Source: Paracoccaceae bacterium (lineage in GTDB: Bacteria; Pseudomonadota; Alphaproteobacteria; Rhodobacterales; Rhodobacteraceae). Taken from it: DNA of 64,000 nucleotides. Below, one piece after another: positions 1-8,584 of this stretch; position 1 is the stretch's first letter; each line of letters starts with the position of its first letter. The position numbers were made by a program, and so were the translations under genes. The DNA lies in assembly GCA_003605175.1 (NCBI GenBank), contig QWDA01000010.1:62001-126000 (forward strand), read 5' to 3'. The notes below the pieces were generated by a model. It was not told the origin of the DNA, made no database searches, and saw only the letters and a program-made list of their open reading frames with translations.

Positions 1-327
1 ACGCCGTTCGACCAGCTTGACGAAATCGTTCAGGCCGTGGGCGACCGCATCGACGTGATGATGGATAGCGGCATCCAGCGGGGAACCCATGTGCTGAAGG
101 CGCTGTCGCTCGGGGCCAAGGCCGTGGGGATCGGGCGCGGCTACCTGTACGCGCTGGCGGCGGGGGGGCAACCGGCGGTCGAGCGCGCGCTTGGCCTGAT
201 GCGGGCCGAGATCGAACGCGACATGAAGCTGATGGGCGTGACCAGGATTGACCAGCTTGGCCGGCACAACCTGCGCATTCACGGCGACTGCGGTGTCACG
301 TCTCCTTCGCAGTGGACCGCGGCCTGA
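1..327 (+). CDS. FMN-dependent alpha-hydroxy-acid dehydrogenase, C-terminal part (5' end outside window)
   Basis: The frame is open from base 1 and stops at 327, giving the last 108 residues. The C-terminal half of the FMN-dependent alpha-hydroxy-acid dehydrogenase TIM barrel (lactate dehydrogenase / glycolate oxidase family) is recognisable: DSGIQRGTHVLKAL followed by GAKAVGIGRGYLYAL, where the conserved D-x-G-x-R-x-G and G-R segments hold the FMN phosphate. The catalytic His-x-x-Arg lies upstream of the window. Enzymes of this family oxidise L-2-hydroxy acids to 2-keto acids. The substrate (L-lactate, mandelate, glycolate or other) cannot be decided from this fragment. The stop codon is followed directly by the truncated regulator on the opposite strand, so the two genes converge. 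Confidence 0.88.
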   Translation, partial: TPFDQLDEIVQAVGDRIDVMMDSGIQRGTHVLKALSLGAKAVGIGRGYLYALAAGGQPAVERALGLMRAEIERDMKLMGVTRIDQLGRHNLRIHGDCGVTSPSQWTAA

Positions 328-363
328 ACAACAGCGCGCTCATTGCCAGGTTTCGCCAGATGG

Positions 364-708
364 TCAGCCGCTGTCATGTCCTGACCGGACGGCGCGCGAG
401 CGCAGCAGCCCGTAGCAGATCTCGCGCAGAGAGGAAGGCGCCAGCATCCCGCAGTCGGCAGGATCGTCGAACGACCGGATCAGACGCAGCAACGGGGCTG
501 CAAGCTCCCTCGTCAGATCGTCGCAAGAAGCCAACGGGTGCGATGACGACGCTGCCTGCGATGACGCATGTCCGGTTTCTGCGAACTCGGTCAGCGTTCT
601 CGCCACCAGATCCGGCGGCAATCGCAGCTTGAGCGCAATGTAGGGATCTGCCGCCGTGATCGCACGATCGGCAGCGTCGACAACCCGTTTCAGTTCATGA
701 TCCGGCAT
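364..708 (-). pseudogene. Truncated AraC-family regulator (sensor-domain remnant, no HTH)
   Basis: This 114-residue frame resembles only the second half of the AraC_N sensor domain found in many AraC-type regulators: PYIALKLRLPPDLVA and, near the end, LLRLIRSFDDPADCGMLAP followed by REICYGLL. In intact members this segment is followed by about 100 residues carrying two helix-turn-helix motifs. Here the frame ends ten residues later, so the DNA-binding domain is missing, and the first half of the sensor domain is also absent. The start at 708 is chosen because AAAGGAG lies seven bases upstream, so a short product could still be made. No credible continuation was seen in the other frames between 708 and 977, where I see no other gene. 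A complete small protein of unknown function is the alternative. Confidence 0.5.
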
Positions 709-977
709 GACCGCTCTCCTTTGTGGATCGTTGATGACCCACCTTGGCACGATGATGCCGTCGGGGACCGGTCACACCATCAGAGCCAGTCTTGACCGAT
801 GGCACAATTCTCGTGACAGGAGATCGACGCCACCAGGTGCAACGGCGCGACCTTGAACCTGTACAGGCGATCGTAGTTGACCTAAACGAAGCCACTGGTG
901 CGCTGTCGCCGGCATGAAACCTACCCGCTCGCCGGCCAGAAAGGCCCCCGAGCAGTTCCCGAGAGAATAGATCCCCC

Positions 978-2918
978 ATGCACCCAGCACTTCGCGCGGC
1001 TCTTGATGACCGTGGATACACCGCGTTGACGCCGGTTCAAACATCGGTTCTCGACCCCGCGTTGAAAGGCCGTGACCTGTTGGTTTCGGCGCAAACCGGC
1101 TCGGGCAAGACGCTTGGCTTCGGCCTCGCCATCGCGCCCACGCTCCTGGGTGACGCGGAGGCGTTCGCCCCGGCCGCCACACCTCTTGCCGTCGTCATCG
1201 CCCCGACGCGGGAGCTCGCCTTGCAGGTCAAACGGGAACTGGGCTGGCTTTTTGCGAAAGCGGGTGCGGTTCTCGCCTCCTGCGTGGGCGGCATGGACAT
1301 GCGGGACGAACGCCGCGCGCTGGAACGCGGGGCGCATATAGTTGCCGCGACGCCCGGACGGCTGCGCGATCACATGAACCGCGGCTCCATCGACCTTTCC
1401 GCCGTGCGCGCCGTTGTCCTCGACGAGGCCGACGAGATGCTTGACCTCGGTTTCCGCGAAGAGCTCGAGTTCATTCTCGGCGAGCTGCCCTCCGCACGGC
1501 AGACCTTGCTGTTCTCGGCCACAGTTCCACCAGCCATCGCAACTCTCGCCAAGAGCTTCCAGAACGACGCGGAACGGATCGTCGCGAAATCCGAAACCCC
1601 GCAGCACGACGATATCGAGTACCGCGCCATGATGGTTGCCGAACGCGATGTCGACAACGCGGTGATCAATATCTTGCGGTTTCATGAAGCACCCAATGCC
1701 CTGGTCTTTGCCAACACGCGCGCCATGGTCAGCCGACTGGCGGCCCGTCTGTCGAATCGCGGGTTCAAGGCGGTAGCCCTGTCGGGCGAGTTGTCGCAGT
1801 CCGAACGCACCCATGCGCTTCAGGCCATGCGTGACGGGCGTGCGGAGGTCTGCGTCGCGACCGACGTGGCCGCGCGTGGCATCGACCTCCCAAAGCTCGA
1901 CCTCGTGGTCCATGCCGAGCTGCCCTCCAACCAGGAGACCCTGCTGCATCGCTCCGGGCGCACGGGCCGGGCCGGGCGCAAGGGCGTGAGCGCACTGATC
2001 GTGACGCCACGCACACGCAAGAAGGCCGAGCGTTTGCTGGGCTGGGCCAAGGTCACAGCCGCTTGGGACAGCGCTCCGTCAGCCGACGACGTCCGCTCCA
2101 TGGATGAAGAGCGGCTGTTTTCGGACCCGGCCTGGCAGGAGCCCGCAACCGAGGCAGAGCAACACAGCGTGACACGGCTTCTCGAAGCCTTTTCGCCCGA
2201 GCAGATCGCCGCCGGATACCTGCGCCTCCTGCACACGTTGCGCGCCCCTCCCGAAGAGCTGGCCGAACCGGACGCCAAGCCGGAAGAACGCAGCAGGGAT
2301 TTCGGCCCCGCGACGTGGTTTGCAGTCTCGGGCGGTCGTGACGCGGGCGCCGAGCCGCGCCGCCTGTTGCCGACGCTCTGCAAGGCGGGCGGCCTGTCGA
2401 AAGACGACATCGGCGCAATCCGGGTTCAGAAAGACCAGAGTTTCGTGCAGATCCGCAACGAGGCCGTCACGGGGTTCCTCGCGCGTGTGGGCGAGACGAT
2501 GGTGCTGGAAAAGGGCGCGCGGCTCACCCAACTCACCTCGGAGCCCGACCTCACGGCCAAGGGGCCGGGCCCCGGGCGCGATGACGCCGGGCGCAAGGCC
2601 GGCGGCGCTTCGTCGCATCGCCCCAAGGCGCCTGCGCCGGTTGTGCAGGAGCCCGGTCCGGCGCCAATGCCCGATCGAAAGCGCAAACACCGGAAAAGCG
2701 ATGACCGCGGGGAAGCGTCCAATCACGCACCTGCGGAACCGGGCGCCGTTGCCAAACCCAGGCGCAAACCCAAGGGACCTCCTCCACCCAGGGGCAAGGC
2801 GAACAGCAAGAAGAACCGCGCTCGCGCGGCATCGTCAGGCAAAGGCTCGGGAAAAAGCCGGACCAAGGCCGGTACGCCAAAGCCGCAGCCCAGAGGCGGC
2901 AAGCCGGCACGAGGTTGA
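978..2918 (+). CDS. DEAD-box RNA helicase with DbpA-type RNA-binding domain and basic tail
   Basis: A 646-residue ATP-dependent RNA helicase, probably acting in ribosome assembly or RNA unwinding. The motifs appear in order: Q motif (Gln21), SAQTGSGKT (37-45), PTRELALQV, TPGRL, DEAD at about 150-153, SAT at about 180, FANTRA, ATDVAARGIDL near 300 and HRSGRTGRAGRKG near 326. Residues about 440-515 match the DbpA C-terminal RNA-binding domain (WFAVSGGRDAG, then DIGAIRVQKDQSFVQI), which places it with DbpA/CsdA-like proteins. The last 120 residues are low-complexity Lys/Arg/Pro/Gly, a flexible RNA-binding tail longer than in E. coli DbpA. The gene stands alone with no close partner. DeaD/CsdA versus DbpA cannot be settled from sequence alone. 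Confidence 0.95.
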   Translation: MHPALRAALDDRGYTALTPVQTSVLDPALKGRDLLVSAQTGSGKTLGFGLAIAPTLLGDAEAFAPAATPLAVVIAPTRELALQVKRELGWLFAKAGAVLASCVGGMDMRDERRALERGAHIVAATPGRLRDHMNRGSIDLSAVRAVVLDEADEMLDLGFREELEFILGELPSARQTLLFSATVPPAIATLAKSFQNDAERIVAKSETPQHDDIEYRAMMVAERDVDNAVINILRFHEAPNALVFANTRAMVSRLAARLSNRGFKAVALSGELSQSERTHALQAMRDGRAEVCVATDVAARGIDLPKLDLVVHAELPSNQETLLHRSGRTGRAGRKGVSALIVTPRTRKKAERLLGWAKVTAAWDSAPSADDVRSMDEERLFSDPAWQEPATEAEQHSVTRLLEAFSPEQIAAGYLRLLHTLRAPPEELAEPDAKPEERSRDFGPATWFAVSGGRDAGAEPRRLLPTLCKAGGLSKDDIGAIRVQKDQSFVQIRNEAVTGFLARVGETMVLEKGARLTQLTSEPDLTAKGPGPGRDDAGRKAGGASSHRPKAPAPVVQEPGPAPMPDRKRKHRKSDDRGEASNHAPAEPGAVAKPRRKPKGPPPPRGKANSKKNRARAASSGKGSGKSRTKAGTPKPQPRGGKPARG

Positions 2919-3150
2919 TCCTGGAAGGCGCACCACCGGTTCCGGGTTTCGAGCACGGCGAAAAAGACCAACAACAAGGGACGCCGCGACGTCGATATTC
3001 GTGAGACGCGCGGCGATCATCCCCTTTCCGCCGACGGGGGCCGGTCGCTACCGCTGCAAACGACTCGCGCTCGTCTGCCCCGCTTCCGGAGACTGCCCTC
3101 GCTGACGCCACTTGCGACCCCGTGCAAGCCCTGAAGACCGGTGGCCACGA
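2919..3150. other. Gap without recognisable gene downstream of the helicase
   Basis: Reading frames here on both strands are shadows or run-ons of the helicase in other frames, with no recognisable domain. No strong terminator hairpin with a U-tract was found. Together with 3313-3680 this is the least gene-like stretch of the first 20 kb. Confidence 0.5.
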
Positions 3151-3312
3151 TCAAACTTCCTTCATCTGGAAGATCCGAAGGTTCCGGACCTGGAGCCTCC
3201 CCGTCTTGATTGCGGCGTAAAGTTCATCGGAGAGCACCATGTCGAAACCGATGACATGGGTTGGGTAATGGGTGCCAAACATGTCAGTCCGGAAGTTCAC
3301 CGCCGACATCAT
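3151..3312 (-). CDS. Small hypothetical protein (53 aa), translationally coupled to an upstream open frame
   Basis: A 53-residue frame starting ATGATG, with composition unlike the GC-driven shadow frames around it: few Arg and Ala, a patch rich in aromatics and His (THYPTHVIGFDMVLSD) and a C-terminal segment LQVRNLRIFQMKEV that looks like a folded domain edge. No family is recognised. Its ATG overlaps the stop of the open frame at 3309-3512 as ATGA, the junction style of real operons elsewhere in this window, which argues for coding. It could be an intact small protein or the end of a decayed larger gene. Confidence 0.35.
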   Translation of the reverse strand: MMSAVNFRTDMFGTHYPTHVIGFDMVLSDELYAAIKTGRLQVRNLRIFQMKEV

Positions 3313-3512
3313 CTCAATTCCCCCCCGGACGCCGCACGCCGCGCCCCCATCTTCTCCAGGACTTCCTTCACCACCTGCCTGAAGTTGGCGATGACCGGGG
3401 CCCAGATCGCGGCGCCCACCAGACCGGCGAGCGGGTCGTTCTCGTTCTTTGGGGGATACCCGTCGCAAACGTCGCAGGGCGAGTCCGTTCGGGGATAGGG
3501 GAAGCTCGGCCA
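3309..3512 (-). pseudogene. Open frame with protein-like sequence but no proper start codon
   Basis: Between two in-frame stops this frame encodes 67 residues, including CDVCDGYPPKNENDPLAG, a hydrophobic stretch AAIWAPVIANF and an amphipathic RQVVKEVLEKMG, ending at the stop that overlaps the next small gene. The CxxC pair, the balanced composition and the coupling to 3151-3312 suggest true coding. However, no ATG, GTG or TTG lies ahead of the conserved-looking part. A GTG-ATG pair at 3511-3516 is one frame off, so a single-base indel could have broken the gene. Function is unknown. Confidence 0.3.
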
Positions 3513-3580
3513 TCACCTGGTTTGCGCGACACAGCCCCTTGACGGTATTCGTCCTGAGCGGGATCCGCGCCCTCGGCTCC

Positions 3581-3613
3581 GCAGTCGTGCCGCAGTCGTG
3601 CCGCAATCGCGCG
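3581..3613. repeat. Short 11-bp tandem repeat (about three copies)
   Basis: GCAGTCGTGCC occurs twice head to tail at 3581-3602, followed by a degenerate third copy (GCAATCGCGCG). It lies in the gene-poor stretch upstream of the small coupled frames. No function can be assigned. Confidence 0.6.
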
Positions 3614-3680
3614 CGCCCGAGTGCCGAAGTCGGTTGTCCTTTGCCCCCGCCCGATTGGCGCCGAAGCGCCGCGCCGCTCC

Positions 3681-4886
3681 TCAGATGATCGCCTTCTCCA
3701 GGAACGGCCGCCCCTCGACCACCCGCTCGTAGCCCGCCTCGGTCAGGTCGAGGCTGCGATATCCGCCGTAGACGATCAGCTCCGACACGCCGCGCCCGGT
3801 CGCCGGCGCCTGCTGCAGCCCGTGCCCCGAGAACCCGTTCGCGAAGATGAAATTCGTCACTTCCGGGTGCCGTCCCACCACGAAATTGTGGTCGAGCGTG
3901 TTGTAGGCATAGTGCCCGGCCCACTGGTTCACCACCTTGATCGCCTCGAACGCCTCGGAGCGCTCCGCCAAGGCGGGCCAGACGATTTCCTCGAACTCCG
4001 CGTGGTTCGGCTCGAAATCGTCCCAGTCCACCGCCGCGTCGTCCTTCGGCACGCCGCCCGTCAGGAAATACCGCCCCTCGGGGCGGCAATGGACGCCCGT
4101 GGTGTCGATCATCAAGGGCAGGCGCCCTTCATTCACCCGCGCCGAGCCCTGCGGCGAGCGCGCGCAGTCGAAGACGAAGAGCGTCCGCTTCCTCGGCTCC
4201 ACCGGAACGTCGAGCCCCGCCATCCGCGCCGTCAGCGCCGCGCGGGGCCCGGACGCGTTCACCACCGTGCCGGCCTCCACCACCACGCCCGATTTCAGCG
4301 TCACCGACACCACTCGCGCCCCCTCGCGCGCGATCGCCACCACCTCGTCGGTCACGTAGTCTGCGCCCTGCGCGCGGGCCTTGGCCCGAAAGCCGTTCAT
4401 CAGCCCGGTATTGGAGAACCAGCCCTCGCCCGACCGCCCGTAGGACGCCAGGACAATGTCATCGACCCTGAGATGCGGAAACGCCTCCGCCAGCGCGTCC
4501 CGGCCCCACAGCACCACATCCGCCCCGCAGGATGTCTGCGCCACGTGGTTCTCGCGCAGGATCTGCGCCTTCGCCTCGGTATCGGCGAGAAACAGGTAGC
4601 CGCCGGGCTGGAACCCCAGGTCGGGCCGGTCGCCCGCCACCTCCATCATCTCGCCGAAATTGCGGATCACCTCGTAGCCGTACTGGCTCACGCGCACGTT
4701 GATCGGGTTCGAGAACTGGGTGCGGATCGACGAGGCCGAGAGCGACGTGGAGGCCTGCGAAAAGCTCGGATCCCGCTCGACGATCAGCACCGAGCCGTCG
4801 AAATCCGGGTTCGCGGTCAGGTAATAGGCCACCGACGCGCCGATCACCGCCCCGCCGACGATCACCACGTCATAGTGGCTCTTCAT
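3681..4886 (-). CDS. FAD-dependent amine/amino-acid oxidoreductase (DAO family)
   Basis: A 401-residue flavoprotein of the DAO/glycine oxidase-sarcosine oxidase superfamily. The N-terminus has the Rossmann dinucleotide motif (VVIVGGAVIGASVAYYL), the conserved Glu binding the ADP-ribose (IVERDP), the STSLSASSIRTQFS segment that contacts flavin, and a C-terminal HNFVVGRHPEVTNFIFANGFSGHGLQ, the classic DAO signature with GHG near the isoalloxazine. Such enzymes oxidise N-methylated or amino substrates to imines with O2 or an electron acceptor. Its ATG overlaps the stop of the hydantoinase B gene (ATGA), so it is the last gene of the four-gene operon. The start at 4886 is supported by that overlap; a much longer open frame upstream is a shadow of hydantoinase B. 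Confidence 0.9.
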   Translation of the reverse strand: MKSHYDVVIVGGAVIGASVAYYLTANPDFDGSVLIVERDPSFSQASTSLSASSIRTQFSNPINVRVSQYGYEVIRNFGEMMEVAGDRPDLGFQPGGYLFLADTEAKAQILRENHVAQTSCGADVVLWGRDALAEAFPHLRVDDIVLASYGRSGEGWFSNTGLMNGFRAKARAQGADYVTDEVVAIAREGARVVSVTLKSGVVVEAGTVVNASGPRAALTARMAGLDVPVEPRKRTLFVFDCARSPQGSARVNEGRLPLMIDTTGVHCRPEGRYFLTGGVPKDDAAVDWDDFEPNHAEFEEIVWPALAERSEAFEAIKVVNQWAGHYAYNTLDHNFVVGRHPEVTNFIFANGFSGHGLQQAPATGRGVSELIVYGGYRSLDLTEAGYERVVEGRPFLEKAII

Positions 4887-6502
4887 TCCTTCCCATCCGT
4901 CACATAGCCCCGCCGCCGGTCGAGCGCGCGCGCCTCGGGTGCACGCTCGGCCGGATCGCCATAGCCGCCGCCGCCCGGCGCCTTCAGGATCAGCCGCCGC
5001 CCCGCCGGCACCGATTGCCAGCCCTTCGGCCGCATCTTCGTGCCGTCGTCCAACTCGACCACCCCCCGTGCCCCCGGCGCGCCGCCATCGCGCCCGCGCG
5101 GCGGCTCGGTCACCCGGTCGAACATCGCCGAGAACTCGAACTCGTGGCCTTGCGCCGCCGCGATCTCGATCACCTGCCCCAGACCGCCCCGCTGCGCGCC
5201 GTCGCCACCCGAATCCGGGCGCAGCTCCTTCCGCCAGATCACGATCGGCCCGGTCTGCTCCGTCGCCTCGATCGGCATCGTCATCACCCCCGAGGGGAAG
5301 GCCGTGGCCGAGAGCCCATCGAGCGTGGGGCGCGCGCCCATCCCGCCCGAATTGAACATCAAGACCTCGGCCCGCCGCCCCTCGGCGCCCGCCACCGGCC
5401 GCGCCGAGATATGCACGTTCCACAAGGCCCCAGCGCCCTCCGCCTGGATTTGCCCCGGCAGCGCCTGCGCCAGGGCCCCCAGCACCACGTCGGGCACCAT
5501 GTGGCCGATCACGTGGCGCAAGGATACCGGCGCCGGCCGCACCGCGTTCACCACGTTCACCGGCGATGTCACCTCGAAGGCCGCCAGCGAGGCCGCGTTG
5601 TTCGGGATATCCGGCGCCACAACGCATTTGATCGCGTAACAGGCATAGGCCTTGGTGTAGATCATCGGGCAGTTGATGCCCCAGCGGCTGATCCCGGACG
5701 AGCCGTCGAAATCCACGCTCACCCGGTCCTCGCCGATGGTGACGCTCGCCGCGATCCGGATCGGGTCGTCATAACCATCGGTCAGCATGTCGTTCGACCA
5801 GCTGCCCTTCGGCAAGGCCGCGATCCGCTCCAGCGTCGCCTTGCGGGTGCGCGACAGGATGAACTCCCCCAGCGTCTCCAGGTTCGGCAGTCCGATCTCG
5901 TCGAGCATCTCCAGAAGCCGCGTCTTGCCCACGTCGTTGCAGGCGGCCAGCGAATAGAAATCGCCCACCACCTGGTTCGGCTCGCGCACGTTGGCGCGCA
6001 GCAGTTGCACCAGTACCGCGTTCACTTCGCCGCGCTCGGCGAATTTCATGATCGGGATCTGGATGCCTTCCTCGTAGACCGACTTCCCGTCGGCCCCGAA
6101 GCCGCGCCCGCCCACATCGACCACATGCGCGGTGCAGGCGAAGAACCCGATCAGTTCGGCCCCTTTGAAGACCGGCGTGACCATGGTGATGTCGTGCAGG
6201 TGCCCGGTGCCCAGCCAGGGGTCGTTGGTCACATAGGTATCGCCCGCGAACATCTCCTGCCGCGGGATCGCGGCGAGGAAATTGCCCACCGCCTCGGCCA
6301 TGGTGTTCACATGCCCCGGCGTGCCGGTCACCGCCTGCGCCAGCATCTCGCCGCGCGCGTTGTAGACCCCCGCCGAAAGGTCGCCCGCCTCGCGCACCGA
6401 GGTCGAAAACGCGGTGCGCAGCAGCGTCATCGCCTGTTCCTCGACCACCGAGATCAGGCGGTTCCACATCACCTGCAAACGGATCTCGTCGATCTGCGCC
6501 AT
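4883..6502 (-). CDS. Hydantoinase B / oxoprolinase family protein
   Basis: A 539-residue protein of the hydantoinase B (HyuB) family, the partner subunit in ATP-dependent N-methylhydantoinase, 5-oxoprolinase and acetone carboxylase-like enzymes. Family features seen are RTAFSTSVREAGDLSAGVY near residues 28-45, NDPWLGTGHLHDITMV, and the Gly-rich C-terminal GGGGYGDP. It lies directly after the HyuA partner, with only three bases between the HyuA stop and this start, and overlaps the FAD oxidoreductase by 4 bp. HyuA and HyuB normally form an alpha/beta complex that uses ATP to open a cyclic amide or activate a carbonyl. The substrate is not known; with the neighbouring oxidoreductase, a cyclic or N-methylated nitrogen compound is plausible. 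Confidence 0.92.
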   Translation of the reverse strand: MAQIDEIRLQVMWNRLISVVEEQAMTLLRTAFSTSVREAGDLSAGVYNARGEMLAQAVTGTPGHVNTMAEAVGNFLAAIPRQEMFAGDTYVTNDPWLGTGHLHDITMVTPVFKGAELIGFFACTAHVVDVGGRGFGADGKSVYEEGIQIPIMKFAERGEVNAVLVQLLRANVREPNQVVGDFYSLAACNDVGKTRLLEMLDEIGLPNLETLGEFILSRTRKATLERIAALPKGSWSNDMLTDGYDDPIRIAASVTIGEDRVSVDFDGSSGISRWGINCPMIYTKAYACYAIKCVVAPDIPNNAASLAAFEVTSPVNVVNAVRPAPVSLRHVIGHMVPDVVLGALAQALPGQIQAEGAGALWNVHISARPVAGAEGRRAEVLMFNSGGMGARPTLDGLSATAFPSGVMTMPIEATEQTGPIVIWRKELRPDSGGDGAQRGGLGQVIEIAAAQGHEFEFSAMFDRVTEPPRGRDGGAPGARGVVELDDGTKMRPKGWQSVPAGRRLILKAPGGGGYGDPAERAPEARALDRRRGYVTDGKE

Positions 6503-6505
6503 CGC

Positions 6506-8584
6506 TCAGGCTCCCTTCCGCACGAGGAGAATGCTGCCCTCGGGCTGGATCACCGCGTCGAAGGGCGAGGTGACCACGGTCGCGGTCTCCCTCTCGACGA
6601 TCACCGCCGGCCCGGCGACCCGCGCCCTCGGCGCCAGCGCCTCGCGCGCCACGATGGCAGTCTCCAGCGCCCTGCCGCTCGCCGGGTCGAACACCGCCCG
6701 CGCCGCGCCGGCCGGCTTCGCCTCGCCGTCCGCGTCCAGCGCCACCCGCGCCGGGGCCGGCCGGATATCCTGCGCCTTGACCGACCAGGTGACGAACTCG
6801 ATCTCCGGCCCCTCGACCGCGCGCCCGAAGAACCGGGCATAGCGCTCCTTGAACGCCGTCTCGATCATCGCGCGGTCGTCCGCCGCGAACGCCCGGTCCG
6901 GCAGCGGCACCGGGATCTCCCAGCCCTGCCCCCGGTAGCGCATGAAGGCCGTGACCTCGCGCCGGATCTCGCCCGTCGTGCCCATCCGCACAAATCCCTC
7001 GGCGGTCTCGCGCAGCCCGTCGAGCATCGCGTTCACCGCCCCGGCGTCGAAGGCGCTCAGCGCCGCGATCTGCGAGGCCAGCGCCTCGTATCCGAACGGC
7101 GCCTTCAAGAACCCGATGGCCGAACCCACGCCCGCGCCCTGCGGCACCAGGCAGCGGTCGATCCCCAGCTTCTCGCAAAGCCGCGCGGCATGGAGCGGCG
7201 CCGCGCCGCCGAAGGCGATCATCACGTTGTCCGAGACGTTCTTGCCGTTCTCGACCGCATGGACCCGCGCCGCGTTCGCCATGTTCTCGTCGACCACCTC
7301 GACGATCCCGAACGCCGCCGCCACGCCATCGAGGCCCAGCCTTTCGCCCACCTCGCGGGCGATGGCGGCACTGGCCTCGTCCACCGACAGAAGGATCTTC
7401 CCGCCCGCGAAGTTCTCCGGATCGAGCTTGCCCAGCACCAGGTCCGCATCGGTGATCGCCGGCCGCGTCCCGCCGCGCTGGTAGCAGGCCGGCCCGGGCT
7501 CGGAGCCCGCCGATTCCGGCCCGGTCTGGATCCGCCCCATCGCGTCGACCCAGGCGAGCGAACCGCCGCCCGCCCCGATCTCGATCATCTCGATCACCGG
7601 GATCGAGATCGGCATGCCCGAGCCCTTGCAGAACCTATAGGTCCGCGCCACCTCGAAGCTCCGCGCGGTCTGCGGCTGGAACTCCTCGATCAGGCAGATC
7701 TTCGCCGTGGTGCCGCCCATGTCGTAGGAGAGCACCTTCCGCAGCCCGAACCGCGCCGCGATATCGGCGGCGAAGATCGCGCCCCCCGCCGGTCCCGATT
7801 CCACCAGCCGCACCGGAAACGCCGAGGCCGTCTCGACCGAGATCAGCCCGCCGCCCGAATGGATCATGAAGACCGGGCAGTCCGCGCCCATCTCCTTGAG
7901 CCGCACCTGCAGTCGGCCCAGGTAATCCGCCATCTGCGGCCGCACATAGGCGTTGGCACAAACCGTGTTGAACCGCTCGAACTCGCGCATCTGCGGCGAG
8001 ACCTCCGACGAGATCGAGATCGGAATGTCGAGCCTTGCCGCCAGGATCTCTCGCGCGCGCTCCTCATGCGCGGGGTTCATGTAGGAATGGATGAACCCGA
8101 TCGCGACCGCGCCGAACCCTTCCGCCGCGATCCGCTCCGCCAGCGCCTCCAGCGCCGCCTCGTCCAAGGGCTGCAACTCCTCGCCGCCTGCGCCGATCCG
8201 TCCCTTCACCGGGAACCGGTCCTCGCGCGGGATCAAGGGCTCGGGCAGGCGGATGTTCAGATCGTATTGCTCGAACCGGTTCTCGGTCCGCATCTCGATG
8301 ACGTCGCGAAAGCCCTCGGTCGTCACCAGCGCCGTGCGCGCGCCGCGCCGCTCGATCAACGCATTGGTGGCGAGCGTGGTACCGTGAATGACGATGTCGA
8401 TCTCGCCCCAGCCAATGCCCGCTTCCTCCAGCACGATCCCGATTCCGTCGAGGATCGCCTGCTCCGGCGCGGCATAGTTCGTCAGCACCTTGGTCGAATG
8501 GATCGCCCCGCGCAGGTCCAGCGCGATATCCGTGAAGGTCCCGCCGATATCCGCGCCCAGCCGGATTTCCCCCGTCCCGCTCAT
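6506..8584 (-). CDS. Hydantoinase A / oxoprolinase family protein
   Basis: A 692-residue HyuA-family protein, the ATP-binding subunit. The N-terminus has the acetate-kinase/actin-like phosphate-binding motif (LGADIGGTFTDIAL) and the phosphate 2 region (SYDMGGTTAKICL) near the middle, followed by IGAGGGSLAWVD typical of hydantoinase/oxoprolinase A. Length matches the family. The start at 8584 gives the conserved N-terminus and an ATGA overlap with the ThDP enzyme upstream; the longer open frame is an artefact of high GC. HyuA and HyuB together are expected to hydrolyse a cyclic imide or lactam at the cost of ATP. Confidence 0.93.
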   Translation of the reverse strand: MSGTGEIRLGADIGGTFTDIALDLRGAIHSTKVLTNYAAPEQAILDGIGIVLEEAGIGWGEIDIVIHGTTLATNALIERRGARTALVTTEGFRDVIEMRTENRFEQYDLNIRLPEPLIPREDRFPVKGRIGAGGEELQPLDEAALEALAERIAAEGFGAVAIGFIHSYMNPAHEERAREILAARLDIPISISSEVSPQMREFERFNTVCANAYVRPQMADYLGRLQVRLKEMGADCPVFMIHSGGGLISVETASAFPVRLVESGPAGGAIFAADIAARFGLRKVLSYDMGGTTAKICLIEEFQPQTARSFEVARTYRFCKGSGMPISIPVIEMIEIGAGGGSLAWVDAMGRIQTGPESAGSEPGPACYQRGGTRPAITDADLVLGKLDPENFAGGKILLSVDEASAAIAREVGERLGLDGVAAAFGIVEVVDENMANAARVHAVENGKNVSDNVMIAFGGAAPLHAARLCEKLGIDRCLVPQGAGVGSAIGFLKAPFGYEALASQIAALSAFDAGAVNAMLDGLRETAEGFVRMGTTGEIRREVTAFMRYRGQGWEIPVPLPDRAFAADDRAMIETAFKERYARFFGRAVEGPEIEFVTWSVKAQDIRPAPARVALDADGEAKPAGAARAVFDPASGRALETAIVAREALAPRARVAGPAVIVERETATVVTSPFDAVIQPEGSILLVRKGA

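Noticed and set aside
3681..5627. Long N-terminal extension of the FAD oxidoreductase
   Set aside because: The extra 247 residues are Gly/Ala/Arg-rich shadow of hydantoinase B in another frame; the Rossmann motif begins right after ATG 4886, which overlaps the upstream stop.
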